A DNA stretch of 64,000 nucleotides from Rhabditoides inermis (lineage: Eukaryota > Nematoda > Chromadorea > Rhabditida > Rhabditidae), in the NCBI GenBank assembly GCA_963966185.1, contig CAWZYM010000232.1:269501-333500 (forward strand). The letters run 5' to 3'. The notes beneath the pieces were generated by a model, which did no database searches, was not told where the DNA came from, and was given only the letters and a program-made list of their open reading frames with translations. Shown piece by piece: positions 35,596 to 49,700 of the stretch (position 1 is its first letter; each line of letters starts with the position of its first letter). The position numbers and the translations under genes are program-made.

Positions 35596-37690
35596 ATGTG
35601 GAGGATCGCAATGCTCGCTGGGTCTCTTCTCATCGTCGCACTCGCAGTGCCTGCGCTATTCGCTGCGATGAGAAGCGGAAACGAGTGAGTGTCCCACCTG
35701 TTTTCATAGTCACTTCGTTCAGATCCGTTCTCTTCAACGGCAACAACGACGGCATTTGGTGTGTTCTGATCGCGGGTTCGAATACGTGGATCAACTATCG
35801 CCACCAGGCGGACGTCGCCCACGCATACCATCTGCTGAGGAACAACGGCATTCCCGAAGACCGCATCGTCACCATGATGTATGATGATATCGCCTACAAC
35901 CCGAGGTCAGCATACGCCTCAAACACCGTTGTCCACAACCAATAGTAATTTGCAGCAACCCTCTGCCCGGCACTATCTACAACCGACCTGCCGGTCCAAA
36001 TGTGTATGACGGACTCAAAATTGACTACACGGTATGTTTGTGAAAGAAATCATCATGGAATTCATTATTCAGGGCGCTGACGTGAACGCGGATAACTTCC
36101 TGGCTGTTCTGTCTGGAAAGAAGACACAGGTGGCAGGAAAGGGGACCGGCAGGGTGATTGAGAGGTGAGAAAATCTGTCAAACAAGTAAGCAATACATAC
36201 GTCTGCAGTGCCTCTTCCTCGAACGTGTTCGTCTTCTACGCAGACCATGGAGGAGTGGGAATCCTTGGCATGCCTTCTGGTCGGGTCCTCACCAGCACCG
36301 AACTCACCGCAACCCTGCAGCGGATGAAGGTGCGTAGCGTGTGACGTGTTTTGCACACACTTCCATACACTTGCAGGCCGATCACAGGTTCGACAAGCTC
36401 GTCATGTACATCGAGGCGTGCGAGGCTGGGTCCATGCTCTCATCACTCAGCCACAACATTCAAGGTACATCAGACAACTTACTTACACAAACTACAGTAT
36501 ACTCACGCATACTTACAGTATATGGTGTGACCGCGTCGGATCCCACGGAGTCATCCTGGGCGGCGTACTGTAGCGGGTGGAAAGGGCTGCCGTGTCTCGG
36601 AGACGCTTTCTCGGTGCAGTGGATGGAAGATACTGAGAAAGTAAGTGGAGAGAGAGGAAGGAAGAGGGGAGGGATAGAGAGAGAGGAGAGAGGGAAAGGG
36701 AAACAGAGACAGAGAGAAAGAGAGATGGGGGAAAAGAGAGGGAGAGAGAAGATAAAGAGAGTGAGAGAGAGAAAGAAGAGAGTGAGAGGGAGATAGAGAA
36801 GGAAAGAGAGCGGAAGAGAGAGGGGAAGGAGAGATACATTGCAGCACAACTCCGTGGACTACTCTCTCGAGTCGCAATACGTGGACGTGAAGCGCCGTGT
36901 CTATTTCTCCCACGTCAGCCAGTATGGCACCCTCAAGTACACTGGAGAGGCTATAGCAGAGTTCCAGGTAAATCACACACAAGTCCCACCTTTCATCGTT
37001 GACCACTGCGCCCATACACTACCACTGCACCAGTGATTTATCGATTTGATCACTTGACTTGAAGGGTGTTGGCGTCTCGTCCTCTCCACTCGACAACTCT
37101 TCGCACACATCCCTCTCTGCTTCTTCCGTCATGCGATCCGAACTATGGAGGGTGCAGGATGTGCCTGCCATGTTCTACAAAAGACAGATGGCAGCCGCCA
37201 CCAATGACAGCAAGGCACTGTGGTACGGCAAGGTGGAGACACTACAGAAGGTAGACAGAGAGAGGGAGAAAGAGGGAGACAGAGAGGGAGAGAAAGGATG
37301 TTCAGAAGCGTGCCTACCTCCACGGTCTCATTCAATCCATTGTGTCTTCCCTGGAGAGCGACGAGAAAGAGGTATGCAACAACTCTTTTGTATCAATCAT
37401 ACACTTGCATTGTGCATTCAGATCGACCGCGTTCTCTCCGCCAAGTCTGTTCTCTCGAGTGAGAGGGAGTGCCACGAAGTGGTCATCCGACACTTTGATG
37501 AGCACTGCATGCGGTTCAGCCAGGTCTGTCAGCCATTCTCCTCCCCTCATCCACGCCCCTCTCGCAGAACCCGCGCACCTTCCACTACTCTTCCACATTT
37601 GCCAACCTGTGTGCCGAACATCCCGCCCGCAACATCACGGCTGTACTCAATGACAAGTGCATGTACATCGAATACCAGGACATCGAGTGA
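35596..37690 (+). CDS. Legumain, copy 2
   Basis: Same twelve-exon structure as the gene at 26,979-29,073, shifted by 8,617 bp, with its own TATA box, start, catalytic His (ADHGG) and Cys (EACEAG) and stop. All translated stretches compared are identical to copy 1, giving the same 456-aa protein. The duplicated upstream spacer carries the same promoter, so both copies should be expressed if both exist in the genome, raising legumain dosage. The identity makes it impossible to say which is ancestral except that copy 1 is linked to the intact K2P gene. Confidence 0.93.
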
Positions 37691-37798
37691 TTCGACATCT
37701 TTCTTTATACTCTGTAATTTGTAATTATTTGTACATAATGAAAGAATCGGATTAAAATTTTGATAAAATCAAATTATAAAGTGGATGAATTGTGTGAA

Positions 37799-40700
37799 TG
37801 ATCGGGGCGTTACGTTCCACACCCTAATCACGCCACGCGCGTACCTTTCATGAATGGACGAAGACCTGGCGAATATGTTGGTTAGCTGAATATGTGTAGA
37901 TTGCTGACTGCTGCAGTAAAGTTAAATTGTTCAGCGCGTGGCGTTACCCTCACACCCTAATCATCTAATAAAGTTACCCTCACACCCTAATCATCTAAAG
38001 TCGTATTGTTCATGAAAGGTACGCGCGTGGCGTTACCTTCAACATTCTGATTATTCTACAAAGTTTTAGTGTTCATGAAAGGTACGCGCGTGGCGTTACC
38101 TTCCACATTCTAAGTATTCTACAAAGTTTTAGTGTTCATGAAAGGTACGCGCGTGGCGTTACCTTCCACATTCTAATTATTCTACAAAGTTTTAGTGTTC
38201 TTGAAAGGTACGCGCGTGGCGTTACCTTCCACATTCTAAGTATTCTACAAAATTTTAGTGTTCATGAAAGGTACGCGCGTGGCGTTACCTTCCACATTCT
38301 AAGTATTCTACAAAGTTTTAGTGTTCATGAAAGGTACGCGCGTGGCGTTACCTTCCACATTCTAATTATTCTTCAAAGTTTTTGTGTTCATGAAAGGTAC
38401 GCGCGTGGCGTTACCTTCCACATTCTAATTATTCTACAAAGTTTTAGTGTTCATGAAAGGTACGCGCGTGGCGTTACCTTCCACATTCTAATTATTCTAC
38501 AAAGTTTTAGTGTTCATGAAAGGTACGCGCGTGGCGTTACCTTCCACATTCTAATTATTCTACAAAGTTTCAGTGTTCATGAAAGGTACGCGCGTGGCGT
38601 TACCTTTCACATTCTAATTATTCTACAAAGTTTTAGTGTTCATGAAAGGTACGCGCGTGGCGTTACCTTCCACATTCTAATTATTCTACAAAGTTTTAGT
38701 GTTTATGAAAGGTACGCGCGTGGCGTTACCTTCCACATTCTAAGTATTCTACAAAGTTTTAGTGTTCATGAAAGGTACGCGCGTGGCGTTACCTTTCACA
38801 TTCTAATTATTCTACAAAGTTTTAGTGTTCATGAAAGGTACGCGCGTGGCGTTACCTTTCACATTCTAATTATTCTACAAAGTTTTAGTGTTCATGAAAG
38901 GTACGCGCGTGGCGTTACCTTCCACATTCTAATTATTCTACAAAGTTTTAGTGTTCATGAAAGGTACGCGCGTGGCGTTACCTTCCACATTCTAATTATT
39001 CTACAAAATTTTAGTGTTCATGAAAGGTACGCGCGTGGCGTTACCTTCCACATTCTAAGTATTCTACAAAGTTTTAGTGTTCATGAAAAGTAAGCGCGTG
39101 GCGTTACCTTCCACATTCTAACTATTCTACAAAGTTTTAGTGTTCATGAAAGGTACGCGCGTGGCGTTACCTTCCACATTCTAATTATTCTACAAAGTTT
39201 TAGTGTTCATGAAAGGTACGCGCGTGGCGTTACCTTCCACATTCTAATTATTCTTCAAAGTTTTTGTGTTCATGAAAGGTACGCGCGTGGCGTTACCTTC
39301 CACATTCTAATTATTCTACAAAGTTTTAGTGTTCATGAAAGGTACGCGCGTGGCGTTACCTTCCACATTCTAATTATTCTACAAAGTTTTAGTGTTCATG
39401 AAAGGTACGCGCGTGGCGTTACCTTCCACATTCTAATTATTCTACAAAGTTTCAGTGTTCATGAAAGGTACGCGCGTGGCGTTACCTTTCACATTCTAAT
39501 TATTCTACAAAGTTTTAGTGTTCATGAAAAGTACGCGCGTGGCGTTACCTTCCACATCCTGATTATTCTACAAAGTTTTAGTGTTGATGAAAGGTACGCG
39601 CGTGGCGTTACCTTCCAGATGTGTTCATGAAAGGTACGCGCGTGGCGTTACCTTCCACATCCTAATTATTCTACAAAGTTTTAATGTTCATGAAAGGTAT
39701 GCGCGTGGCGTTACCTTCCACATTCTAATCATTCAACAAAGTTTTAGTGTTCCTGAAAGGTACGCGCGTGGCGTTACCTTCCAGATTCTAATTACTCTAC
39801 AAAGTTTAGTGTTGATGAAAGGTACGCGCGTGGCGTTACCTTTCACATTCTAATTATTCTACAAAGTTTTAGTGTTGATGAAAGGTACGCGCGTGGCGTC
39901 ACCTTCCACATCCTAATTATTCTACAAAGTTTTAGTGTTCATGAAAGGTACGCGCGTGGCGTTACCTTCCACATCCTAATTATTCTACAAAGTTTTAGTG
40001 TTCATGAAAGGTACGCGCGTGGCGTTACCTTCCACATCCTAATTATTCTACAAAGTTTTAGTGTTCATGAAAGGTACGCGCGTGGCGTTACCTTCCACAT
40101 CCTAATTATTCTACAAAGTTTTAATGTTCATGAAAAGTACGCGCGTGGCGTTACCTTCCACATCCTGATTATTCTACAAAGTTTTAGTGTTGATGAAAGG
40201 TACGCGCGTGGCGTTACCTTCCAGATGTGTTCATGAAAGGTACGCGCGTGGCGTTACCTTCCACATCCTAATTATTCTACAAAGTTTTAATGTTCATGAA
40301 AGGTATGCGCGTGGCGTTACCTTCCACATTCTAATCATTCTACAAAGTTTTAGTGTTCCTGAAAGGTACGCGCGTGGCGTTACCTTCCAGATTCTAATTA
40401 CTCTACAAAGTTTTAGTGTTGATGAAAGGTACGCGCGTGGCGTTACCTTTCACATTCTAATTATTCTACAAAGTTTTAGTGTTGATGAAAGGTACGCGCG
40501 TGGCGTTACCTACCACATTCTAATTATTCTACAAAGTTTTAGTGTTCGTGAAAGGTACGCGCATGGCGTTACCTTCTACATTCTAAGTATTCTACAAAGT
40601 TTTAGTGTTCATGAAAGGTACGCGCGTGGCGTTACCTTCCACATTCTAATTATTCTACAAAGTTTTAGTGTTCATGAAAGGTACGCGCGTGGCGTTACCT

Positions 40701-43700
40701 TCCACATTCTAATTATTCTACAAAGTTTTAGTGTTCATGAAAGGTACGCGCGTGGCGTTACCTTCCACATCCTAATTATTCTACAAAGTTTTAGTGTTGA
40801 TGAAAGGTACGCGCGTGGCGTTACCTTCCAGATGTGTTTATTAAAGGTACGCGCGTGGCGTAACCTTCCACATTCTAATTATTCTACAAAGTTTTAGTGT
40901 TCATGAAAGGTACGCGCGTGGCGTTACCTTCCACATCCTAATCATCTGATAACGTTTTATTGTTAATGAAAGGTACGCGCGTGGCGTTGCCTTCCACATC
41001 CTAATTATTCTACAAAGTTTTAGTGTTCATGAAAGGTACGCGCGTGGCGTTACCTTCCAGATGTGTTCATGAAAGGTACGCGCGTGGCGTTACCTTCCAC
41101 ATCCTAATTATTCTACAAAGTTTTAATGTTCATGAAAGGTATGCGCGTGGCGTTACCTTCCACATTCTAATCATTCTACAAAGTTTTAGTGTTCCTGAAA
41201 GGTACGCGCGTGGCGTTACCTTCCAGATTCTAATTACTCTACAAAGTTTAGTGTTGATGAAAGGTACGCGCGTGGCGTTACCTTTCACATTCTAATTATT
41301 CTACAAAGTTTTAGTGTTGATGAAAGGTACGCGCGTGGCGTTACCTTCCACATCCTAATTATTCTACAAAGTTTTAGTGTTCATTAAAGGTACGCGCGTG
41401 GCGTAACCTTCCACATTCTAATTATTCTACAAAGTTTTAGTGTTCATGAAAGGTACGCGCGTGGCGTTACCTTCCACATCCTAATCATCTGATAACGTTT
41501 TATTGTTCATGAAAGGTACGCGCGTGGCGTTACCTTCCACATCCTAATTATTCTACAAAGTTTTAGTGTTCATGAAAGGTACGCGCGTGGCGTTACCTTC
41601 CACATCCTAATTATTCTACAAAGTTTTAGTGTTCATGAAAGGTACGCGCGTGGCGTTACCTTCCACATCCTAATTATTCTACAAAGTTTTAATGTTCATG
41701 AAAGGTACGCGCGTGGCGTTACCTTCCACATCCTAATTATTCTACAAAGTTTTAATGTTCATGAAAAGTACGCGCGTGGCGTTACCTTCCACATCCTGAT
41801 TATTCTACAAAGTTTTAGTGTTGATGAAAGGTACGCGCGTGGCGTTACCTTCCAGATGTGTTCATGAAAGGTACGCGCGTGGCGTTACCTTCCACATCCT
41901 AATTATTCTACAAAGTTTTAATGTTCATGAAAGGTATGCGCGTGGCGTTACCTTCCACATTCTAATCATTCTACAAAGTTTTAGTGTTCCTGAAAGGTAC
42001 GCGCGTGGCGTTACCTTCCAGATTCTAATTACTCTACAAAGTTTTAGTGTTGATGAAAGGTACGCGCGTGGCGTTACCTTTCACATTCTAATTATTCTAC
42101 AAAGTTTTAGTGTTGATGAAAGGTACGCGCGTGGCGTTACCTTCCACATTCTAATTATTCTACAAAGTTTTAGTGTTCATGAAAGGTACGCGCGTGGCGT
42201 TACCTTCCACATCCTAATTATTCTACAAAGTTTTAGTGTTCATGAAAGGTACGCGCGTGGTGTTACCTTCCACATCCTAGTTATTCTACAAAGTTTTAGT
42301 GTTCATGAAAGGTACGCGCGTGGCGTTACCTTCCACATCCTAATTATTCTACAAAGTTTTAATGTTCATGAAAAGTACGCGCGTGGCGTTACCTTCCACA
42401 TTCTAATTGTTCTACAAAGTTTTAGTGTTCATGAAAGGTACGCGCGTGGCGTTACCTTCCACATCCTAATCATCTGATAACGTTTTATTGTTAATGAAAG
42501 GTACGCGCGTGGCGTTGCCTTCCACATCCTAGTTATTCTACAAAGTTTTAGTGTTCATGAAAGGTACGCGCGTGGCGTTACCTTCCAGATGTGTTCATGA
42601 AAGGTACGCGCGTGGCGTTACCTTCCACATCCTAATTATTCTACAAAGTTTTAATGTTCATGAAAGGTATGCGCGTGGCGTTACCTTCCACATTCTAATC
42701 ATTCTACAAAGTTTTAGTGTTCCTGAAAGGTACGCGCGTGGCGTTACCTTCCAGATTCTAATTACTCTACAAAGTTTAGTGTTCATGAAAGGTACGCGCG
42801 TGGCGTTACCTTCCACATCCTAATCATCTGATAACGTTTTATTGTTCATGAAAGGTACGCGCGTGGCGTTACCTTCCACATCCTAATCATCTGATAACGT
42901 TTTATTGTTCATGAAAGGTACGCGCGTGGCGTAACCTTCCACATTCTAATTATTCTACAAAGTTTTAGTGTTCATGAAAGGTACGCGCGTGGCGTTACCT
43001 TCCACATCCTAATCATCTGATAACGTTTTATTGTTCATGAAAGGTACGCGCGTGGCGTTACCTTCCACATCCTAATTATTCTACAAAGTTTTAGTGTTCA
43101 TGAAAGGTACGCGCGTGGCGTTACCTTCCACATCCTAATTATTCTACAAAGTTTTAGTGTTCATGAAAGGTACGCGCGTGGCGTTACCTTCCACATCCTA
43201 ATTATTCTACAAAGTTTTAGTGTTCATGAAAGGTACGCGCGTGGCGTTACCTTCCACATCCTAATTATTCTACAAAGTTTTAATGTTCATGAAAAGTACG
43301 CGCGTGGCGTTACCTTCCACATCCTAATCATCTGATAACGTTTTATTGTTCATGAAAGGTACGCGCGTGGCGTAACCTTCCACATTCTAATTATTCTACA
43401 AAGTTTTAGTGTTCATGAAAGGTACGCGCGTGGCGTTACCTTCCACATCCTAATCATCTGATAACGTTTTATTGTTCATGAAAGGTACGCGCGTGGCGTT
43501 ACCTTCCACATTCTAATTATTCTACAAAGTTTTAGTGTTCATGAAAGGTACGCGCGTGGCGTAACCTTCCACATTCTAATTATTCTACAAAGTTTTAGTG
43601 TTCATGAAAGGTACGCGCGTGGCGTTACCTTCCACATCCTAATCATCTGATAACGTTTTATTGTTCATGAAAGGTACGCGCGTGGCGTTACCTTCCACAT

Positions 43701-46700
43701 CCTAATTATTCTACAAAGTTTTAGTGTTCATGAAAGGTACGCGCGTGGCGTTACCTTCCACATCCTAATTATTCTACAAAGTTTTAGTGTTCATGAAAGG
43801 TACGCGCGTGGCGTTACCTTCCACATCCTAATTATTCTACAAAGTTTTAGTGTTCATGAAAGGTACGCGCGTGGCGTTACCTTCCACATCCTAATTATTC
43901 TACAAAGTTTTAATGTTCATGAAAAGTACGCGCGTGGCGTTACCTTCCACATCCTGATTATTCTACAAAGTTTTAGTGTTGATGAAAGGTACGCGCGTGG
44001 CGTTACCTTCCAGATGTGTTCATGAAAGGTACGCGCGTGGCGTTACCTTCCACATCCTAATTATTCTACAAAGTTTTAATGTTCATGAAAGGTATGCGCG
44101 TGGCGTTACCTTCCACATTCTAATCATTCTACAAAGTTTTAGTGTTCCTGAAAGGTACGCGCGTGGCGTTACCTTCCAGATTCTAATTACTCTACAAAGT
44201 TTTAGTGTTGATGAAAGGTACGCGCGTGGCGTTACCTTTCACATTCTAATTATTCTACAAAGTTTTAGTGTTGATGAAAGGTACGCGCGTGGCGTTACCT
44301 TTCACATTCTAATTATTCTACAAAGTTTTAGTGTTCATGAAAGGTACGCGCGTGGCGTTACCTTCCACATCCTAATTATTCTACAAAGTTTTAGTGTTCA
44401 TGAAAGGTACGCGCGTGGTGTTACCTTCCACATCCTAGTTATTCTACAAAGTTTTAGTGTTCATGAAAGGTACGCGCGTGGCGTTACCTTCCACATCCTA
44501 ATTATTCTACAAAGTTTTAATGTTCATGAAAGGTACGCGCGTGGCGTAACCTTCCACATTCTAATTGTTCTACAAAGTTTTAGTGTTCATGAAAGGTACG
44601 CGCGTGGCGTTACCTTCCACATCCTAATCATCTGATAACGTTTTATTGTTAATGAAAGGTACGCGCGTGGCGTTGCCTTCCACATCCTAATTATTCTACA
44701 AAGTTTTAGTGTTCATGAAAGGTACGCGCGTGGCGTTACCTTCCAGATGTGTTCATGAAAGGTACGCGCGTGGCGTTACCTTCCACATCCTAATTATTCT
44801 ACAAAGTTTTAATGTTCATGAAAGGTATGCGCGTGGCGTTACCTTCCACATTCTAATCATTCTACAAAGTTTTAGTGTTCCTGAAAGGTACGCGCGTGGC
44901 GTTACCTTCCAGATTCTAATTACTCTACAAAGTTTAGTGTTGATGAAAGGTACGCGCGTGGCGTTACCTTTCACATTCTAATTATTCTACAAAGTTTTAG
45001 TGTTGATGAAAGGTACGCGCGTGGCGTTACCTTCCACATCCTAATTATTCTACAAAGTTTTAGTGTTCATTAAAGGTACGCGCGTGGCGTAACCTTCCAC
45101 ATTCTAATTATTCTACAAAGTTTTAGTGTTCATGAAAGGTACGCGCGTGGCGTTACCTTCCACATCCTAATCATCTGATAACGTTTTATTGTTCATGAAA
45201 GGTACGCGCGTGGCGTAACCTTCCACATTCTAATTATTCTACAAAGTTTTAGTGTTCATGAAAGGTACGCGCGTGGCGTTACCTTCCACATCCTAATCAT
45301 CTGATAACGTTTTATTGTTCATGAAAGGTACGCGCGTGGCGTTACCTTCCACATCCTAATTATTCTTCAAAGTTTTAGTGTTCATGAAAGGTACGCGCGT
45401 GGCGTTACCTTCCACATCCTAATTATTCTACAAAGTTTTAGTGTTCATGAAAGGTACGCGCGTGGCGTTACCTTCCACATCCTAATTATTCTACAAAGTT
45501 TTAGTGTTCACGAAAGGTACGCGCGTGGCGTTACCTTCCACATCCTAATTATTCTACAAAGTTTTAATGTTCATGAAAAGTACGCGCGTGGCGTTACCTT
45601 CCACATCCTGATTATTCTACAAAGTTTTAGTGTTGATGAAAGGTACGCGCGTGGCGTTACCTTCCAGATGTGTTCATGAAAGGTACGCGCGTGGCGTTAC
45701 CTTCCACATCCTAATTATTCTACAAAGTTTTAATGTTCATGAAAGGTATGCGCGTGGCGTTACCTTCCACATTCTAATCATTCTACAAAGTTTTAGTGTT
45801 CCTGAAAGGTACGCGCGTGGCGTTACCTTTCACATTCTAATTATTCTACAAAGTTTTAGTGTTGATGAAAGGTACGCGCGTGGCGTTACCTTCCACATCC
45901 TAATTATTCTACAAAGTTTTAGTGTTCATTAAAGGTACGCGCGTGGCGTAACCTTCCACATTCTAATTATTCTACAAAGTTTTAGTGTTCATGAAAGGTA
46001 CGCGCGTGGCGTTACCTTCCACATCCTAATCATCTGATAACGTTTTATTGTTCATGAAAGGTACGCGCGTGGCGTAACCTTCCACATTCTAATTATTCTA
46101 CAAAGTTTTAGTGTTCATGAAAGGTACGCGCGTGGCGTTACCTTCCACATCCTAATCATCTGATAACGTTTTATTGTTCATGAAAGGTACGCGCGTGGCG
46201 TTACCTTCCACATCCTAATTATTCTACAAAGTTTTAGTGTTCATGAAAGGTACGCGCGTGGCGTTACCTTCCACATCCTAATTATTCTACAAAGTTTTAG
46301 TGTTCATGAAAGGTACGCGCGTGGCGTTACCTTCCACATCCTAATTATTCTTCAAAGTTTTAGTGTTCATGAAAGGTACGCGCGTGGCGTTACCTTCCAC
46401 ATCCTAATTATTCTACAAAGTTTTAATGTTCATGAAAAGTACGCGCGTGGCGTTACCTTCCACATCCTGATTATTCTACAAAGTTTTAGTGTTGATGAAA
46501 GGTACGCGCGTGGCGTTACCTTCCAGATGTGTTCATGAAAGGTACGCGCGTGGCGTTACCTTCCACATCCTAATTATTCTACAAATTTTTAATGTTCATG
46601 AAAGGTATGCGCGTGGCGTTACCTTCCACATTCTAATCATTCTACGAAGTTTTAGTGTTCCTGAAAGGTACGCGCGTGGCGTTACCTTCCAGATTCTAAT

Positions 46701-49700
46701 TACTCTACAAAGTTTAGTGTTGATGAAAGGTACGCGCGTGGCGTTACCTTTCACATTCTAATTATTCTACAAAGTTTTAGTGTTGATGAAAGGTACGCGC
46801 GTGGCGTTACCTTCCACATCCTAATTATTCTACAAAGTTTTAGTGTTCATTAAAGGTACGCGCGTGGCGTAACCTTCCACATTCAAATTATTCTACAAAG
46901 TTTTAGTGTTCATGAAAGGTACGCGCGTGGCGTTACCTTCCACATCCTAATCATCTGATAACGTTTTATTGTTTATGAAAGGTACGCGCGTGGCGTAACC
47001 TTCCACATTCTAATTATTCTACAAAGTTTTAGTGTTCATGAAAGGTACGCGCGTGGCGTTACCTTCCACATCCTAATTATTCTACAAAGTTTTAGTGTTC
47101 ATTAAAGGTACGCGCGTGGCGTAACCTTCCACATTCTAATTATTCTACAAAGTTTTAGTGTTCATGAAAGGTACGCGCGTGGCGTTACCTTCCACATCCT
47201 AATCATCTGATAACGTTTTATTGTTCATGAAAGGTACGCGCGTGGCGTAACCTTCCACATTCTAATTATTCTACAAAGTTTTAGTGTTCATGAAAGGTAC
47301 GCGCGTGGCGTTACCTTCCACATCCTAATCATCTGATAACGTTTTATTGTTCATGAAAGGTACGCGCGTGGCGTTACCTTCCACATCCTAATTATTCTTC
47401 AAAGTTTTAGTGTTCATGAAAGGTACGCGCGTGGCGTTACCTTCCACATCCTAATTATTCTACAAAGTTTTAGTGTTCATGAAAGGTACGCGCGTGGCGT
47501 TACCTTCCACATCCTAATTATTCTACAAAGTTTTAGTGTTCATGAAAGGTACGCGCGTGGCGTTACCTTCCACATCCTAATTATTCTACAAAGTTTTAAT
47601 GTTCATGAAAAGTACGCGCGTGGCGTTACCTTCCACATCCTGATTATTCTACAAAGTTTTAGTGTTGATGAAAGGTACGCGCGTGGCGTTACCTTCCAGA
47701 TGTGTTCATGAAAGGTACGCGCGTGGCGTTACCTTCCACATCCTAATTATTCTACAAAGTTTTAATGTTCATGAAAGGTATGCGCGTGGCGTTACCTTCC
47801 ACATTCTAATCATTCTACAAAGTTTTAGTGTTCCTGAAAGGTACGCGCGTGGCGTTACCTTTCACATTCTAATTATTCTACAAAGTTTTAGTGTTGATGA
47901 AAGGTACGCGCGTGGCGTTACCTTCCACATCCTAATTATTCTACAAAGTTTTAGTGTTCATTAAAGGTACGCGCGTGGCGTAACCTTCCACATTCTAATT
48001 ATTCTACAAAGTTTTAGTGTTCATGAAAGGTACGCGCGTGGCGTTACCTTCCACATCCTAATCATCTGATAACGTTTTATTGTTCATGAAAGGTACGCGC
48101 GTGGCGTAACCTTCCACATTCTAATTATTCTACAAAGTTTTAGTGTTCATGAAAGGTACGCGCGTGGCGTTACCTTCCACATCCTAATCATCTGATAACG
48201 TTTTATTGTTCATGAAAGGTACGCGCGTGGCGTTACCTTCCACATCCTAATTATTCTACAAAGTTTTAGTGTTCATGAAAGGTACGCGCGTGGCGTTACC
48301 TTCCACATCCTAATTATTCTACAAAGTTTTAGTGTTCATGAAAGGTACGCGCGTGGCGTTACCTTCCACATCCTAATTATTCTACAAAGTTTTAGTGTTC
48401 ATGAAAGGTACGCGCGTGGCGTTACCTTCCACATCCTAATTATTCTACAAAGTTTTAATGTTCATGAAAAGTACGCGCGTGGCGTTACCTTCCACATCCT
48501 GATTATTCTACAAAGTTTTAGTGTTGATGAAAGGTACGCGCGTGGCGTTACCTTCCAGATGTGTTCATGAAAGGTACGCGCGTGGCGTTACCTTCCACAT
48601 CCTAATTATTCTACAAATTTTTAATGTTCATGAAAGGTATGCGCGTGGCGTTACCTTCCACATTCTAATCATTCTACGAAGTTTTAGTGTTCCTGAAAGG
48701 TACGCGCGTGGCGTTACCTTCCAGATTCTAATTACTCTACAAAGTTTAGTGTTGATGAAAGGTACGCGCGTGGCGTTACCTTTCACATTCTAATTATTCT
48801 ACAAAGTTTTAGTGTTGATGAAAGGTACGCGCGTGGCGTTACCTTCCACATCCTTTTTTTTCTACAAAGTTTTAGTGTTCATTAAAGGTACGCGCGTGGC
48901 GTAACCTTCCACATTCAAATTATTCTACAAAGTTTTAGTGTTCATGAAAGGTACGCGCGTGGCGTTACCTTCCACATCCTAATCATCTGATAACGTTTTA
49001 TTGTTTATGAAAGGTACGCGCGTGGCGTAACCTTCCACATTCTAATTATTCTACAAAGTTTTAGTGTTCATGAAAGGTACGCGCGTGGCGTTACCTTCCA
49101 CATCCTAATCATCTGATAACGTTTTATTGTTCATGAAAGGTACGCGCGTGGCGTTACCTTCCACATCCTAATTATTCTACAAAGTTTTAGTGTTCATGAA
49201 AGGTACGCGCGTGGCGTTACCTTCCACATCCTAATTATTCTACAAAGTTTTAGTGTTCATGAAAGGTACGCGCGTGGCGTTACCTTCCACATCCTAGTTA
49301 TTCTACAAAGTTTTAGTGTTCATGAAAGGTACGCGCGTGGCGTTACCTTCCACATCCTAATTATTCTACAAAGTTTTAATGTTCATGAAAAGTACGCGCG
49401 TGGCGTTACCTTCCACATCCTGATTATTCTACAAAGTTTTAGTGTTGATGAAAGGTACGCGCGTGGCGTTACCTTCCAGATGTGTTCATGAAAGGTACGC
49501 GCGTGGCGTTACCTTCCACATCCTAATTATTCTACAAATTTTTAATGTTCATGAAAGGTATGCGCGTGGCGTTACCTTCCACATTCTAATCATTCTACGA
49601 AGTTTTAGTGTTCCTGAAAGGTACGCGCGTGGCGTTACCTTCCAGATTCTAATTACTCTACAAAGTTTAGTGTTGATGAAAGGTACGCGCGTGGCGTTAC

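Larger units (their letters stand above)
33117..41733 (+). repeat. Segmental duplication, copy 2
   Basis: An 8,617-bp direct tandem copy of 24,492-33,116. The offset is 8,625 bp up to the CT tract and 8,617 bp after it. It starts in K2P intron 13 sequence fused to a satellite monomer, and its right end runs without a break into further satellite, so the breakpoint lies between satellite and intron sequence. Confidence 0.95.
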
